Source: Owenia fusiformis
Taxonomy: Eukaryota; Annelida; Polychaeta; Sabellida; Oweniidae
DNA length: 64,000 nt
Reading direction: 5' to 3'
NCBI GenBank assembly: GCA_903813345.2
Contig: CAIIXF020000006.1
Coordinates: 14,326,348-14,390,347, forward strand
Shown: piece by piece, positions 23,701 through 35,600 of the stretch
Layout of the letters: the number at the start of each line of letters is the position of its first letter
How positions within the stretch are numbered: position 1 is the stretch's first letter
Made by a program: the position numbers and the translations under genes
The notes under the pieces: generated by a model
What the model was told of the DNA's origin: nothing
The model's database searches: none
What the model saw: only the letters and a program-made list of their open reading frames with translations

Positions 23701-26563
23701 ATTCTGTATGTCTGAATAACTCAGAAACCATTATGCATAACCTATTCTTATTATTTGATTATTTGCGAGGAACTCTAAAAAACTTGTTTATTCAAAGTTG
23801 GTTTTGGAAAATCCTTCCCTTTTTGTCACTGAAGATCTCTTTTATTTACTATTATTTCACAATACTGCATAGTTTTAAAATGTGTTGAATCCTTAAATAT
23901 AGTAAATGTATAATGAATATTATATTTCACATTTCAGGTCCCAGTAGAAGGTTTAGAAGAATCTGTGAACTAATCCAATCTCTACTATTGTCCACAACCA
24001 GGACATACACCAGTCGCAAAATAAGTGCAGATTTTAGCGACACAAGCTCCTCTTCTTCCTATTCGTCAGAATTAACAGCAAATGAAGAGGTAAGAAGGGA
24101 TGCAAGGATGATTATTTTTCTTTACAAAAAATTGGTTCATTTTAGGCATTTAATTTAATGCTCTCCTTCCTGCAACTCTATCTGCAACCCCTATGATGTA
24201 ATATTTCAAATATTTGCTTGTAGTAGCATTTGACCACATGCCTTAATATAATTCTAAATGCCTTTCCAAATACATGAATTGATGATTACTCCTTTATATA
24301 CCTAGCCCATCATTGGAATTCCTTACACAAATCGAGTATTTTAAGGTGGGAGTAAGGTTAATTATTTGAAAAGCATGGATTGATTTTGAAATTTTGACAC
24401 CTCCACCCGTGTTTTAAAAGCATATCACTCAATTTTGATGCCTAGTGCTTCATGTATTTGCACCATTTCTTCAAAATTTTTTGAAAGTGTAACAAGTCGT
24501 TGCCAAATAGATTTTAAAGCTCAGAAAAGGTGTTGGTGTGACAAGTTGAAATGCTGCAAGATGTGTGGTATCATGAATTCTAACTCCTTCTAAACCCAGC
24601 TTAGATTTATTTATACCCAATTAATATCCTTCTTCGTTGATTTCAGATCTTAGTGTTCAAAATTTGACTTAAGCTTAAAAGGTTTCTCATGTTTTCTGAA
24701 TTACTTTTCAATGAAAATTTGTATGAATAAAGAAACCCAGTAATTAGCAAAGCTTGAGATCTTATTGATTAAAATAATAAGAAATTACAACCTATGACAA
24801 CCTCAATTAGTTTAAGCATAAATTAATTTCAATAATCATTTTTGTGTGAGAAGCAATATGTAGTACATGTATTTCTGCATATTTCCTGATCTTATATTCA
24901 TCAAGCACAATTTAGAAATAAATGATTATATTTCAAAGGTTTCTATATTTCAAAGGTTTACATCTATATTTCAAAGGTTTACATTTATATTTTTAAGGTT
25001 TCTATATTTCAAAGGTTTCTATATTTCAAAGGTTTACATCTATATTTCAAAGGTTTCTATATTTCAAAGGTTTACATCTATATTTCAAAGGTTTACATCT
25101 ATATTTCAAAGGTTTACATCTATATTTTAAAGGTTTCTATATTTCAAAGGTTTACATTTATATTTTAAAGGTTTCTATATTTCAAAGGTTTCTTAATTTC
25201 AAAGGTTTACATCTATATTTCAAAAGTTTCTTTATTTAAAAGGTTTACATCTATATTTCAAAGGTCTCTATATTCCAAAGATTTACATCTATATTTCAAA
25301 GGTCTCTGTATTTCAAAGGTTTACATCTATATTTCAAAGATTTACAAATATATTCCAAAGGTGTACATCTATTAGAAGTGTTGCTGCCACATTTTATTTT
25401 GCATCAAAAATTGACAATTTTATCTATTTTATTTTAGGAGTTCCCAGAGGTACTTGTATCTTTAGTAAATTCTCTGCATTTGCTTATTCCTATTTATATG
25501 TGTTTACTTAATTTCTCATTATTTCTAACTATCTCAGAACTCTTAACTGAGCATTATTACATTATTATCTACTTTGTATTTTTATTTTTAAATTATATGC
25601 AGAATTCAATCAGCAATATATTGCATAAGATGGAGTATTCCAAAAATTAACAACTGTATCTAATTTATATGTCTATGCATATTGTCCTCCATTTTAAAAA
25701 GATCTCATAATTATGTGTTTTTTAAACTCATGTTAATCTTTTAATTGCATCGTGTACTGGTCTTAACATAACATGCATGCTCTATGAAAATAATATCACA
25801 CATGGTACATGTAGAATAGTAATATAGATACAACATCACACATCACGAAATGATTTTTAATTTGAGAGAAAAACATTCAATTTCAATCTCTTTAATATAT
25901 AAAATATTTATATGAAGATCATTAGTTTCCTATTTATGATCATTATTATTTAATATTGTCAAATATGTGAAAATAGTTGATGGATGCATGTTTAAGAATA
26001 GAATACTTTACCAATATTATCGTGTTTCATTTTTCATAAATTAATAATATTGCATTTAGAGGTTTGTTCTGAGCATTTTTAAATCCTAGAAAATATGAGA
26101 CATAACACATTATAATATCTGATGTGGACATAGAAGTGCAGTTGTCTTCATTTAAAGTATGCAAAATATTAAAAAAGAAAGCATGTTACACAAACTATAA
26201 ACAGACATATAGCGAATACTCTACATTGTATAGAAATACCAGAAAATAATCACTCATTAGAGGACAGGGAAGCAATGTCATCCATGTAGGTAATTGTGGG
26301 ACAAAAGAAGGCCTGCATTTAGTGTCCGAGAATTACCTACATGGACAACATTGCCTCCCTGTTCTCTAGAGAGAGTTTTTTTTTATCAGGCTCGTATAAT
26401 ATTTTGTATTTTTACATTTTTTTATTTTCAGGTGTTTGAACGTAAGCCCTCACAAAGTCGGAAGCAAGAAGCCCAGAGACTTATTGCCGAAACTCAACGA
26501 CTTTTAGCAAATGGTCGCAAATATAGTAGTGATCAAAATAATCAACAGAGAGATAAAGTTTGA
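8779..26563 (+). CDS. BRSK: BRSK/SAD-type serine/threonine kinase, 3' exons (5' partial)
   Basis: Exons: 8779-8925, 9330-9364, 9653-9701, 18085-18197, 19362-19462, 19708-19759, 20375-20443, 20897-21004, 21577-21716, 22156-22198, 22933-23053, 23345-23519, 23938-24089, 25438-25449 (12-nt microexon, tentative), 26432-26563. All are phase-consistent and encode 482 aa. Order of parts: end of the kinase domain ([29 protein letters not shown]); UBA-like segment ([18 protein letters not shown]); [14 protein letters not shown]; a Ser/Pro/Arg-rich linker; [26 protein letters not shown]; and a KA1-like end ([25 protein letters not shown]). BRSK kinases are AMPK relatives activated by LKB1 and act in neuronal polarity and presynaptic function. 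The N-lobe, catalytic loop and T-loop exons are absent from the window. The exon ending at 23519 has a weak donor (GTTTGA). Intron 3 and the intron before 19362 carry splice-site minisatellites. Confidence 0.93.
9702..10364 (+). repeat. Minisatellite of splice donors, left part (37-bp unit, about 18 copies)
   Basis: The array starts on the GT of the donor of the BRSK exon ending at 9701 (CAG|GTGAGT). Each later unit begins 'ataggtaagtcatc', a near-consensus AG|GTAAGT donor. Variants with 'cgtatcatg', 'cttatcatg' and 'cttatcata' recur in a three-unit (111-bp) higher-order pattern around 9800-10110. A unit length of 37 is not a multiple of three, so use of a distal donor would shift the frame. 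Confidence 0.92.
10365..11378 (+). mobile_element. Tc1/mariner-like element with long TIRs, inserted in the minisatellite
   Basis: The 1014-bp element runs from 'cagtgtgtcccaaaa' to 'ttttgggacaccctg' and is flanked by TA on both sides, as expected for Tc1/mariner insertion. The inverted repeats extend about 200 bp inward (around 10365-10570 against 11165-11378). The insertion splits the 37-bp array. The middle encodes only an N-terminal helix-turn-helix domain, with no DDE/DDD catalytic part, so the element is an internally deleted, non-autonomous derivative. Confidence 0.88.
10670..11026 (+). pseudogene. Transposase N-terminal HTH domain, truncated
   Basis: A 118-residue open frame inside the preceding element starts [20 protein letters not shown]. 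It has the pattern of the helix-turn-helix (DUF4817-like) domain found at the start of some mariner-type transposases: a [12 protein letters not shown] recognition segment, then [12 protein letters not shown] and NKGRSERR. No catalytic triad region follows. It could still bind the element's ends. The domain family name is from memory of the motif, not a search. Confidence 0.6.
11379..11899 (+). repeat. Minisatellite of splice donors, right part (about 14 copies)
   Basis: The same 37-bp unit continues after the transposon in the same orientation and with the same 'ataggtaagtcat' core. Together with 9702-10364 this makes roughly 32 donor-like sites in one BRSK intron. Some units vary (e.g. 'attccatagg', 'cttattatata'). 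Confidence 0.9.
11911..12048. mobile_element. Short hairpin MITE
   Basis: The left arm 'catacacaggcaaataacat' is complementary, with mismatches, to the right arm ending 'atgtaatttgcatgtgtatg'. Both arms continue into GGGxCCCC. The element is about 138 bp with no coding capacity and directly follows the donor minisatellite. Confidence 0.65.
13047..14767 (-). mobile_element. TIR element of unknown family (1.7 kb) with unrecognised ORFs
   Basis: It begins 'caccctacacatagagcgcg' and ends with the imperfect complement. The inverted repeats run about 68 bp and the flanking direct repeat is 'taact' (13042-13046, 14768-14772). On the minus strand are a 176-codon frame (14142-13612), acidic and Met/Glu-rich in its first half and unrecognised, and an 81-codon frame (14371-14126) with a C-x2-C...H-H pattern ([10 protein letters not shown]...IHHLLEIH) suggestive of a zinc finger. 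No transposase catalytic core is recognised. The sequences just outside the two ends resemble each other in direct orientation (about 12950-13036 and 14780-14860). Confidence 0.6.
15555..15905 (+). repeat. Minisatellite in BRSK intron (about 30-bp unit)
   Basis: About 11-12 imperfect copies of a unit centred on 'ttaggcctatg' with 'gtagaagatttggaaa'. No splice-site relationship was seen. A short 19-21-bp repeat ('tgattgtgtaatactga') also lies at about 15143-15205. Confidence 0.85.
17379..17421 (+). pseudogene. Decayed partial copy of BRSK exon 4, split by a hAT element
   Basis: After a good acceptor (catttcag), the sequence resembles the start of the true exon at 18085: both read 'attct(tc)cgtctgctcca' and then a GAC-rich stretch, [11 protein letters not shown] against [13 protein letters not shown]. 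The copy lacks the downstream part of the exon and any donor, and it hits a stop if the inserted element is removed. It is probably a tandem duplication remnant of the exon's 5' edge. Confidence 0.55.
17422..18006. mobile_element. hAT-like non-autonomous element with TSD ctacacat
   Basis: The 585-bp element starts 'tagtggtgtcaattaaccg' and ends 'cggttaatacttgacacctcta', an imperfect inverted repeat rich in 'ggttaaccgg'. It is flanked by perfect 8-bp duplications 'ctacacat' (17414-17421, 18007-18014). A 'gggaaagcaatgtggc' block is duplicated internally (about 17630 and 17765). No transposase is present. Confidence 0.9.
18708..18977. mobile_element. MITE with CAGATGCGAGTAG-type ends (member 1)
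   Basis: The ends are 'actcagatgcaagttggtag' and 'ctactcgcatctgggat' (imperfect inverted repeats). The interior matches the element at 59189-59620 in opposite orientation, including 'ccaccaggtggctgattcg' and 'gaatatgcatcag' versions. It lies in the BRSK intron before the exon at 19362. Confidence 0.75.
18996..19361 (+). repeat. Minisatellite of splice acceptors plus exon start (30-bp unit, about 12 copies)
   Basis: The unit 'ttcaggcataatacagaaaa' + 'ggttgtatat' is the acceptor and first 25 or so bases of the BRSK exon at 19362, repeated upstream. Variants replace the acceptor with 'gtcaaccat', which has no AG. From 19165 to 19361 the repeat is open in the exon's own frame and reads as decapeptides of the type [10 protein letters not shown]. 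Use of an upstream acceptor would therefore lengthen the protein in 10-residue steps. Upstream of 19165 a TGA closes the frame. Confidence 0.9.
24928..25372 (+). repeat. Minisatellite in BRSK intron (tttcaaaggttt units)
   Basis: Alternating units of about 17 and 22 bp ('tctatatttcaaagg', 'tttacatctatatttcaaag') occupy about 450 bp. No relation to a neighbouring exon edge is visible; the next exon, a 12-nt microexon, starts 66 bp downstream. Confidence 0.85.
26258..26374. mobile_element. Palindromic MITE just upstream of the last BRSK exon
   Basis: The arms 'gacagggaagcaatgtcatc' and the complement of 'gacaacattgcctccctgtt' pair over about 40 bp, continuing into 'catgtaggtaatt' on each side. 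This would form a strong hairpin that ends 57 bp before the acceptor-exon junction at 26432. Confidence 0.7.
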
Positions 26564-26910
26564 AAATAGAGTTCTAAATTAAAAGTGAATGACGTATATC
26601 ATATTATATATAATGTATATAAATATAGTATATACAGTATATACAGTTTTTGAAGAGATCTGATGTAAGTAGTAAATATCACTGTGGTCCGAGAAAGATA
26701 TGATATATCACTCCTTTTGAAGTGTAACATGATTGATATTGCTGAGTATCGCACGACCTTCCTTGAGAATGGTCGCGTCATTAGACTGTAAAGAAAGCAA
26801 TCAATCAAATAAGAATTCGAAGCATCTGTGTAATATCTAGTCAAAGATGAAAGCCAAATGAACGAAGTTGAGAGATGTTGAAATATCAAAAAAGCTTGTG
26901 AGATGTGCTG

Positions 26911-26916
26911 AATAAA
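26911..26916 (+). promoter_or_regulatory. Possible BRSK polyadenylation signal
   Basis: AATAAA lies about 350 bp after the stop codon, in the sequence 'gctgaataaactgta'. Confidence 0.4.
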
Positions 26917-27742
26917 CTGTACACTGTATTATAGATTAAATGAGAAGTCAACCGACATGCCAACACCACCAGCTTTTAGGATCTAGTTCAATATGACCCC
27001 GTTGGGCAAATGCCGTAATGCACATGTTTTAAATTGAAGATGCAAATTCAGTAATTTCCCCAGTTTTTTCTCAACAGTGCAATTAACTGTATAACCGTTT
27101 TGGTCAGAATTAAACTTCATCTCATAATTCTGTCAGGGTGCATATGCAATAAATGCAATTTTGTAGAGTGCATTACTACGATGCTTTAATCCTGGGGAGA
27201 TCACTGAACAAACGTAAATTGCATCACAATGCAAGAAGATCTAGTGCTTTATTCAGATATCAGATAAAATCTTTGCGCAGTGAATGAGTATAACTTTGTG
27301 ACATTTGTTGCAAGTTTCAAGTGTTTAATATTACATTTTCTGTTCACTAAGAATTTTAGTGAGCAATAAGTAAAGTATTTATACAAAATATAAAAGTAGA
27401 GATGAGAAATAGATATGCCATTGTAAGTAAGCATTTTCCGTTTTCATAAAACATTGAATAGCTAAGTCAGATACAAATTCAGATTTGGAATTTGATATAG
27501 AAGTTGGCAAAATTTATTATTATGCTGCATTTATTTGGTTCGTATATTAATATATATTAGTTGTCAATGGTTTTGGTGACTTGTATAGATGGCAGTACTC
27601 AAGTGGGCTGTTTTGTATTTCTTGTATTATTTCTATAATGAAATTAAAACATACACTACCTATGTTTTGTGCATTCAATTTTAAGTGTTTGGTGTCCATG
27701 GTTTATATATTTTTGAGATTTCTGAAGACATATTTACATGTA

Positions 27743-28103
27743 CAGGGTGACCCAAAAATTGTACCCACATGAAATAGAAAAAAACGTTTTCTTCGATTGA
27801 AAAAAATGTAACTTTCACATGATGAAGAGAAATCATTGTCCAATAAACAGTTAAAAATTCATAATAATATGTGAATTACTTACTGAGAAATCTGACCTTT
27901 TAGATAACATGCTCTAGATGACATGCTCTAAATGTGTGATGCTACTTTAACAAGTTGTCCTTTTAACAGAGTTACCTGGTGACACTTTCAGATCTTTATG
28001 GTTATTAAATTATCTTTCAGATGATCATTATTCAAGACTATTCCTTCCAAAATCAAGAGTTATTCCATGTTTTTATCAGTACAATTTTCTTTGGGACACT
28101 CTG
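27743..28103. mobile_element. Mariner-type MITE
   Basis: It begins 'cagggtgacccaaaaatt' and ends 'tttgggacactctg', with TA on both sides (27741-27742, 28104-28105). At 361 bp it has no coding region. The ends resemble those of the element at 10365-11378. Confidence 0.65.
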
Positions 28104-29074
28104 TATTCAATTCATCCCTCTGAGTGTTTTGCCATCTATTGAAAGTCCTTAAGGCCATTGAAATATTATTTGTGGCAATATGGTTAATTATTAGAGAGAT
28201 GTATTAAAAGATTCATGGTATGTCATACACGTTTTTCTTTATAAACCAAGGATTGCTTTGTTTCTGTCTCTGATAAATTAGAGTTGTAGAACAAGACAAA
28301 ACTTAGATATGCATGATTTTATTTTTTGCCTTGATTCTCTTCAGTGATGAGGTATGGCTACCATGAACTTATTGTGTATAGAATCCTTTCATATAGAGGA
28401 TAAAATATTGCAGTTATATAAATTACATGTAGACTGTTTTAGCAATGCTCAGGACTGTTTATTCATATTGGGGCTCTCAGGGGGGTTACACTAACCCCCT
28501 AAGAGAGCCTCTAAATATTTCATCAACTATCTATTCCAATTGTAGCTTATATTTCTAGTAAAATGTAAATGTAAGTCTGTAAAAAGCATTCCAATTTTCT
28601 TCTATCTGTATTTATTATGGCATTTATTGCGTACAATTTGTTTCTGGAGTTTTTTCAAACATTCGATTGATCAGATCAAACATTTGGAAATTGAACTTTA
28701 TATTGTGACTTGCATCATTTTCCAATGTTTAAGTTCTAAAAATACACCACTTATAAATTGCATGAGTACAATAATTCATTCCTACTTACTCCAGAGTTTG
28801 GAGTTTTGATTACAATTTTATGAAGGAAGCAAACTCTGGAACACTATAGTCCAGATACAACAACAATACATGCTGACTGTTACAATTTTTATTTTAGTGC
28901 AATTTAGAACCTTTTACTTATTTATTATATGCACATAAATCATTTAAGGTATTCTAAGAATGATTAGATATATATAATAATATATATACATATGTATGTT
29001 CCTATAAACATTCCTATCATCTAACCAATGCTAGTCATTACAGTAATAACATGGTTTATGTCATTTGGACTAAA

Positions 29075-29150
29075 CAGGGTGAGCCAAATTTGCTCATATC
29101 TTTTATTTTGACAAAAACTAAGGACAATTTTTGGCCCACCCTGCACTTTA
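29075..29150. mobile_element. Tiny CAGGGTG...CACCCTG hairpin element
   Basis: 'cagggtgagccaaat' and its imperfect complement 'tttggcccaccctg' bracket about 75 bp. It may be an extreme internal-deletion derivative of the mariner-type family. Confidence 0.45.
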
Positions 29151-29332
29151 TTTGACTGTAAACATATCTTATAATTTTATTTTATTTTACAATTATCTGC
29201 AATATATACTCTGTTTTGTATTTTGTTTATGAAACATTTACTTATATAGCATTCCAGAATTTTGTGCAATATGGAAATGAATCTCAAGTTATGATATGGG
29301 TCACCAGAAATTACATTGTCATGATGGTTATT

Positions 29333-29455
29333 TTGTCATGATTGTCAATTGTCATGATTGTCAATTGTCATGATTGTCAATTTTTACTGTCAATTTGTCA
29401 TGATTGTCAATTTTTATTGTCAATTTGTCATGATTGTCAATTTTTAACAATTGAC
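29333..29455 (+). repeat. Short tandem repeat (tgtcatgattgtcaattt)
   Basis: Several imperfect copies of 'tgtcatgattgtcaatt' with variable T-rich spacers. Non-coding. Confidence 0.8.
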
Positions 29456-32400
29456 AAACATTCTTCAACCTTAGTATTAGATTTTATTTATTATTTTGTT
29501 ATATTATGTAAATTACTATGATATTGATTATGTTAATTAATATTTGTAATGTTGATGTGTCTGAATATGAGAAATTAATTGTTCATAAACTCAAATACTC
29601 AAGATTTGGTGAAGTGAGTTATGATGAGCAACTATCACCAGATTTTGTCACAAGACAGTTTCATTGATTTTAAGGTGCATAAAGGTCTGTCTATTGTTTA
29701 TAGGTCTTTGCTATCACTTTGTACACACCATGGTTTGACTGCAAATTGAATTTCAATTTTATACAAACTGAAATACTTGAAACATTATACTTTCTGAAAT
29801 ATCACCAAGGTTCTTCTCATTTTGGGTAAGTGCGCCTCAATTTTGAGAAAATACTCTAATTTTTTCAAGAAAAGTCCTAAATATTTCTCAATTTCCAGTT
29901 CTAGGTACTCAATCCTTTGATGGTTATACTATAGCAAGGCCTATTTTTATGTTTCTATGGAGAGTATCCATATATGTCTATGTCTACATCTATGTCTGAA
30001 AATCATGGTTGTTTTGTTTTATTTTGTTTTGTAACTGTTGTCTGGGGCAAGTATGTACAATAGTACAGTTTCCATATAGCTTTTGAAATTTCACTAAATA
30101 TTGTTTTTCGTGAGATTTTAAGAGATTTAAGAGAACTTTTCTGGAAAAAACCTGGGCCAAGTCTCCATTGATGCAATGTATAAATTCTCTAAAAACCTTG
30201 GTTTATGAGTTTACCAACCCAAATTTTGATGTTTAATCACAATATATACATTAACAAGGTCATCATATGGTATACCATTCAAGTTTTAGACAGATTCAAC
30301 TAACGTTTTCGTGAGATTTTAACAGATTTGCATATTAGACCTCTAATGATTTACCTTTCCTTCTTTTTAATGGCATATTTGAATTCAGTGGAAAGTTTTC
30401 TTCTAGAATAACTTTGATTTGTATAGCTATGGTATTTAAATAATTTTCCATGACTTCCTAAACTTTCCTGAAAAAAAACGTGTGGACGAGGTTTGAGTAC
30501 AATTCCAATTATTGTATAACACCAGATCTTTTCTAATATAAGTTTCTACTTTATATTTTACTGTCTGACTTGTACTGTATTTCATTTCTTTTTTCCCAAG
30601 AGCATGCGTGTCAGTTCTTTGCAAATTCTGTAGAATTAGGTAGATAAATGAAATAAACAGATAAATAGATATTGAATTGTATGAAAAACTACTGTGCATG
30701 TATTATTCATTAACCTCTAAGATTGCCTCTAAGATAAACCTTAGTGTGACTCAAGAATGACAGTAACCTGCTACATGAACTCTGATCAAGGCGACAATAT
30801 GGTTGCTGTTAGAATGTGACATCATTATTTATTTTGTCTCATCCTGGGGTTCCATCAAACTTCTAAATCAGAGCAATATCAGTGCTTACTCTCTCTGTGT
30901 GTGTAAGTCCTCTTTTGAAAATCTTTGGTTACATTTTTATCCTAGTCTTTATGCTTCTCTTCAAGTAGATTTATGGACTGTGATACTGATTTAAAGTGAG
31001 AAAAACCAAGATATTCATTCCTCCATCTTATTACGAGAACGATAGTCTATGAGGTTGAAGGCCTATTTCTCTTAATATGTTTTGTAAAATTGATTGTCAT
31101 TCAGGATACCATAATGATAACTTGAAAGACAATTAGTTTAATGAATTATAACTCATGAGATTTTTGATAGTTTAGCTACAAGCCTCTGTGACTCCTCCTC
31201 CCCTCCCACAACTTGACTACGCACCTCACATTTGTGGGGGGGGGGTCACAAGGGCTTGTAGCTTTCATATTCTTAAAAATTAACCTCAAATATTGCATTG
31301 TGCTATTTAAGTTAGGAATTGTTTTCTCAAGTTATGTGTATGAAGTGTTAAATGTATTCTTTAGAAAGGATCTGAATCTTTGTAATTAATTGTTGTGGAC
31401 TATTATGCAATAAATGACAACTAATCATTTTTACTGGAGATTTTGTTTTGTCATTGCTTTGGAAGGGATACTCACATTCCATAAGTTACTTGTACCACGT
31501 GCCTTGTACTAAAAGCGTGGATCGTATCTCAACACAAGCTTGACTAAATGACTAAAAAAATTTACTAAAATATACATTTTGCACTTATTCTTCAAAGTAT
31601 TAACATACTCTATGGGTTCCTGAAAAACTATGGTATAGAATTAAATATAATATGACAAATAAGGTCTTCTGCTTGATGTAGACTACATAATGACATTGTA
31701 TCATTTCTAACCGATTACTTTGACTCTCAGGAGCTATCAATTCTAGGCTCGGTTTCAAATCTTAACATTTGGGAAGGGGGGGGTTGCCCCCAATGCCCTC
31801 CCCCTTCCGACGCCAATGATGAGGCTTGGATGTTGGTGTAGCAACCTTATCTAAGACACAGTACATGTTTATGGGGCTTGTGGACCGCCACATTTGGGTG
31901 TGCAACTCCCCACCCGTATATTGCTATGGAAATCAAATTCAAAAGTCCCATTAGGTGGAGAGCAGGCTCTTGAAACATCCCCTAATAACCCACAATTTGT
32001 TTGGGAAATCAAGTCAAGTGTAAACCTGTTTATGTCACAATCACAAGTGGTGAAATATTGTTATGGTGTCCAACTTGCTGTAACAAATGGTAGGTGGTGA
32101 CAGTTAATGCTTTGTTTACTTCTTTTTATTACCAAAACATAGAATACTCCCAGAATACTAAACGTTTTCATCTGTGATATTAGGTGTATTAGTTCAATTA
32201 GTGCAATGGGTATACTAAAATAGGTAATCGTGTTTTACATTTCAATTATTGAAATTATTATTATACCTGGAAGAGAAACTAATACAACATGTAAAATATA
32301 ACAATTAATATAATGTGGTTTACTCATAGTGACTGAAAAAATATATGGCTTTGTACAGTTGTATAATACTTACTGAACACAGACGTTTGCAACATTTTAA

Positions 32401-32637
32401 ACTTTTTTGCCATTGAGAGATGGCGCCCCAATCAATGCTGCATAAATAGTACAACAAGTCCAAGTAGGTTCCAAAGTCTCTAATGACCGTTTGTATTTGC
32501 ACATACGAAGGCTAGATATTGTACGAGCAAGCTGCTGCAAGTATACAGTTGATATTATCGACACAGTATTAGCTGTATAGGTCCACAGAGAACCATTTAG
32601 TGATAGGGTTTTAAGGCCAAGGAAGGAAACAGGACTG

Positions 32638-35600
32638 ATGGTTGCGAAGAGGAAAATCGCAATCCTCGGTGCAGGAGCGAGTGGATTGACAGCAATTAAA
32701 TGCTGTTTGGATGAAGGGTTAGAGCCAGTATGTTTTGAAAGGTCAGATGATATCGGGGGACTTTGGAGGTACACTGAAGAAGTAATAGATGTAAGGTGAA
32801 CTTATGTAAGAACGTCTTTGTTTATATGACTGGCCTCATTCTTTTTAGGGACATTTTGCGCCAGGCTCGCTTTTTAGTTAGGTTTATTTTCACGCATGCG
32901 TACACGGCCCGGGGTACACGGTAGTCATTAGAACCACTTTCCTATTAGGCCTATAAGATATCTCTGAAAACTATTCAGATACAAATATAATGCATAGTAA
33001 AGAATATGTTTCGATTTGTGTAATAAAAACACATCTATCAGAGAAAAACACTTACACAATGATGAATGAAGCCGGGGAATGAAGTCTTCATCTATGCGCA
33101 TGCTCGAAAAAACAATCAGTAAAAGTGAACCCCCGGGAAGCGAACAAGGCGCACTTTGCCCCTCATTTGTTTATGGAGCAGACTCCCCAAGAGGGGGTAC
33201 GGAGGTCGTTTTAGTCACTTTTACAAAATTGTTACTTATTACATTTAAATTTAATCGTCATATTTTGTAAGAATCGTTCGTATTAAAGGCAGTCAAACTG
33301 TTAAAGCATTTCAATCGTTCAGTCGTTCAATTAAGCATGGTCTTGAATAAAAGCCAATGGAATAAGCCATCTTTAGGGGTCGTTCAAAATAATTTGCGGC
33401 TAATAATTTCAAACGGTAACGATGACTCTGTATACATTTTTAAATACTTATATCTGAGGAAACTTGTTTGTTTGACACTCACGCACGTAATAAATAATAT
33501 CTTATTTGAAATAAAACCATCGGATCAAAGTAAATTTATTCATTTTTCATTTTTTCGAAAATTGCTCTTGCAATGCATATATAGTTTCAATGATGCCGCC
33601 CACCACGAACTTATAAAATGTAATCTCTTTTTTTGCAATGTATTCGTTCGTATTTAGGTATTTAATGACTGAAATGGCTGAATGCCGAGTCTGTTTGTTC
33701 AATCGTCGTTCAGTTTAATTATATTAAGCATGGTTTCGGATAAAAGTCAATGGAATAAGAAATCTTTACACCTTAGGAAGAGTACAAGCGGGACGAATCG
33801 GCTAACATGAACACAATTTCTCTCATTTTAGGATCAGGCATGCGTTGCCAAATCTACGGTGATCAATACCTCAAAAGAGATGATGTGTTATAGTGACTTT
33901 CCCATTCCAAAGGAATTTCCAAACTACATGCATAATACGTATGTGATGAAGTACTTCCGTCTTTACGTCGACAAATTTGACCTGGCAAAGCATATCAGGT
34001 GAATGATCCATTTTTTACATTACCTCATACTGCAGTTCAATATTTCTACGACGAGTTATAAATTATGAGCTTTGAATTTCAAATGTTGTCACTTCTTGAG
34101 AGATTTCAACACCAAAATGCCACGTTTTTTATTTCAGTATCAAACTCAACGTTTTAACTCTCACTCGATTACACAAATTATAATAAAGTAAATGGTTTAT
34201 TGTGTATTGATTTCAAAAAGCATTTGATAGTTTGAATTGGGATTTTATCAGTGATGGAAATTTTGAAGACTAAATTTAGGTCCAAAATTCATTAAAATGA
34301 TCAAGACTTTTTACACTGACCCAAAACTGGTAATAAAAAACAATGGACACCCCAAGAGAAATTAAACTACAAAAGGCATACGGCAAGGTTGCCCAGCATC
34401 CACTTTGGTATTCAATCTCTATGTCAAATTTTTATCTAAAGCAATCTTGCAAAATGAAAATATAAGTGGTATTGATATAAATGGAAATGTTCTGAGAATA
34501 ATTCAGCATGCAAATGACACTTATTATGAAAGATGAAAATTCTATTAGTCTGTATTGAAACAATTGAACAATTTTCAAAGGTTTCAGGTTTAAAATTACA
34601 TTTAGGGAAAACCACGGGCACTTTGCTGGGAAATCTTAAAAAACTCTTAGTTTTGTTAAAATTCAAATGTAAGTCTCTTTATTTTGCCCAAAAACGTTGA
34701 AAACACGCAATATGGGCCTTTAATAAGGATGAATCTCAATGTTAAAGGATATCAGCAATACGTAAACAGGTAAAGGTTAACAGATAAATAACGATTAGGA
34801 TCTAAACGAGGCAATACTACCACACACTTAATCAAATCTTGAAATAAAACTATATCGAAATTTACAGATTCAAAACGACAATCGGGTCTGTGAAAAAAGC
34901 AGAGAATTACAGCCAGACTGGCAAATGGGTGCTTGAATTAACAAACTTAAACACAAACGAAGAGACCAACGAAACCTTCGATGCTGTCTTAGTATGTACA
35001 GGACATCACGCCGAGAAAAATATTCCAACTTTCCCAGGTTTGGAGAAGTTTAAAGGCAGGGTACTACATAGTCATGAGTACAAACACGTGAGAGGTTATG
35101 AAGACAAGAATGTACTTATTGTTGGTATAGGTAACTCAGGTGGTGATGCGGCCGTTGAAATAAGCAGAGTTTCTAAGCAGGTAATAATAAAAACATTTAG
35201 GGTAATAAATGGAAACAAAACAACATACATGTAGACCGTATAAATCATAAATCAAGTGTAGAACCAGAGACACACTTCATACTCATTGCGATCGAGTTTT
35301 GTCTAAGAGTGAACATTCTAAATTTCGTATGGTTAGCAAGATATCTGAAAATATTATGCATTCTTTTAACATAAACATGCCTTCACCAGAAATAAATCTT
35401 TGGTGATTGATGAACAATCAATTTCAGTCATTTTTAGATTGGCTTCATATTTAAAAATACAACTCTCTTCTTTACTATACGAATATTTCACTAAAATGAG
35501 GTAAATACATGTGGCTTCACAAGCCTGACGGACTTGTTGAATATCATTTTGTGAAAGTGACAAAGGTATTCATTGCATTTCATTTCATTCATTGCTATTT

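Larger units (their letters stand above)
26564..32585. other. BRSK 3' flank and intergenic region, no gene seen
   Basis: A possible BRSK polyA signal (AATAAA) is at 26911. Beyond it are AT-rich sequence, a mariner-type MITE (27743-28103), a small hairpin of 'ggctctcagggggg' type at 28472-28510, simple repeats at 29280-29460, and a short 'ggtaggtggtgacag' repeat near 32090 related to ones at 48650, 48760 and 59115. No exon with convincing protein similarity was found on either strand. Confidence 0.6.

Noticed and set aside
24867-25130. 87-codon frame with FQRFTSI repeats
   Set aside because: It is translation of the AT-rich minisatellite in a BRSK intron and has no splice or start support.
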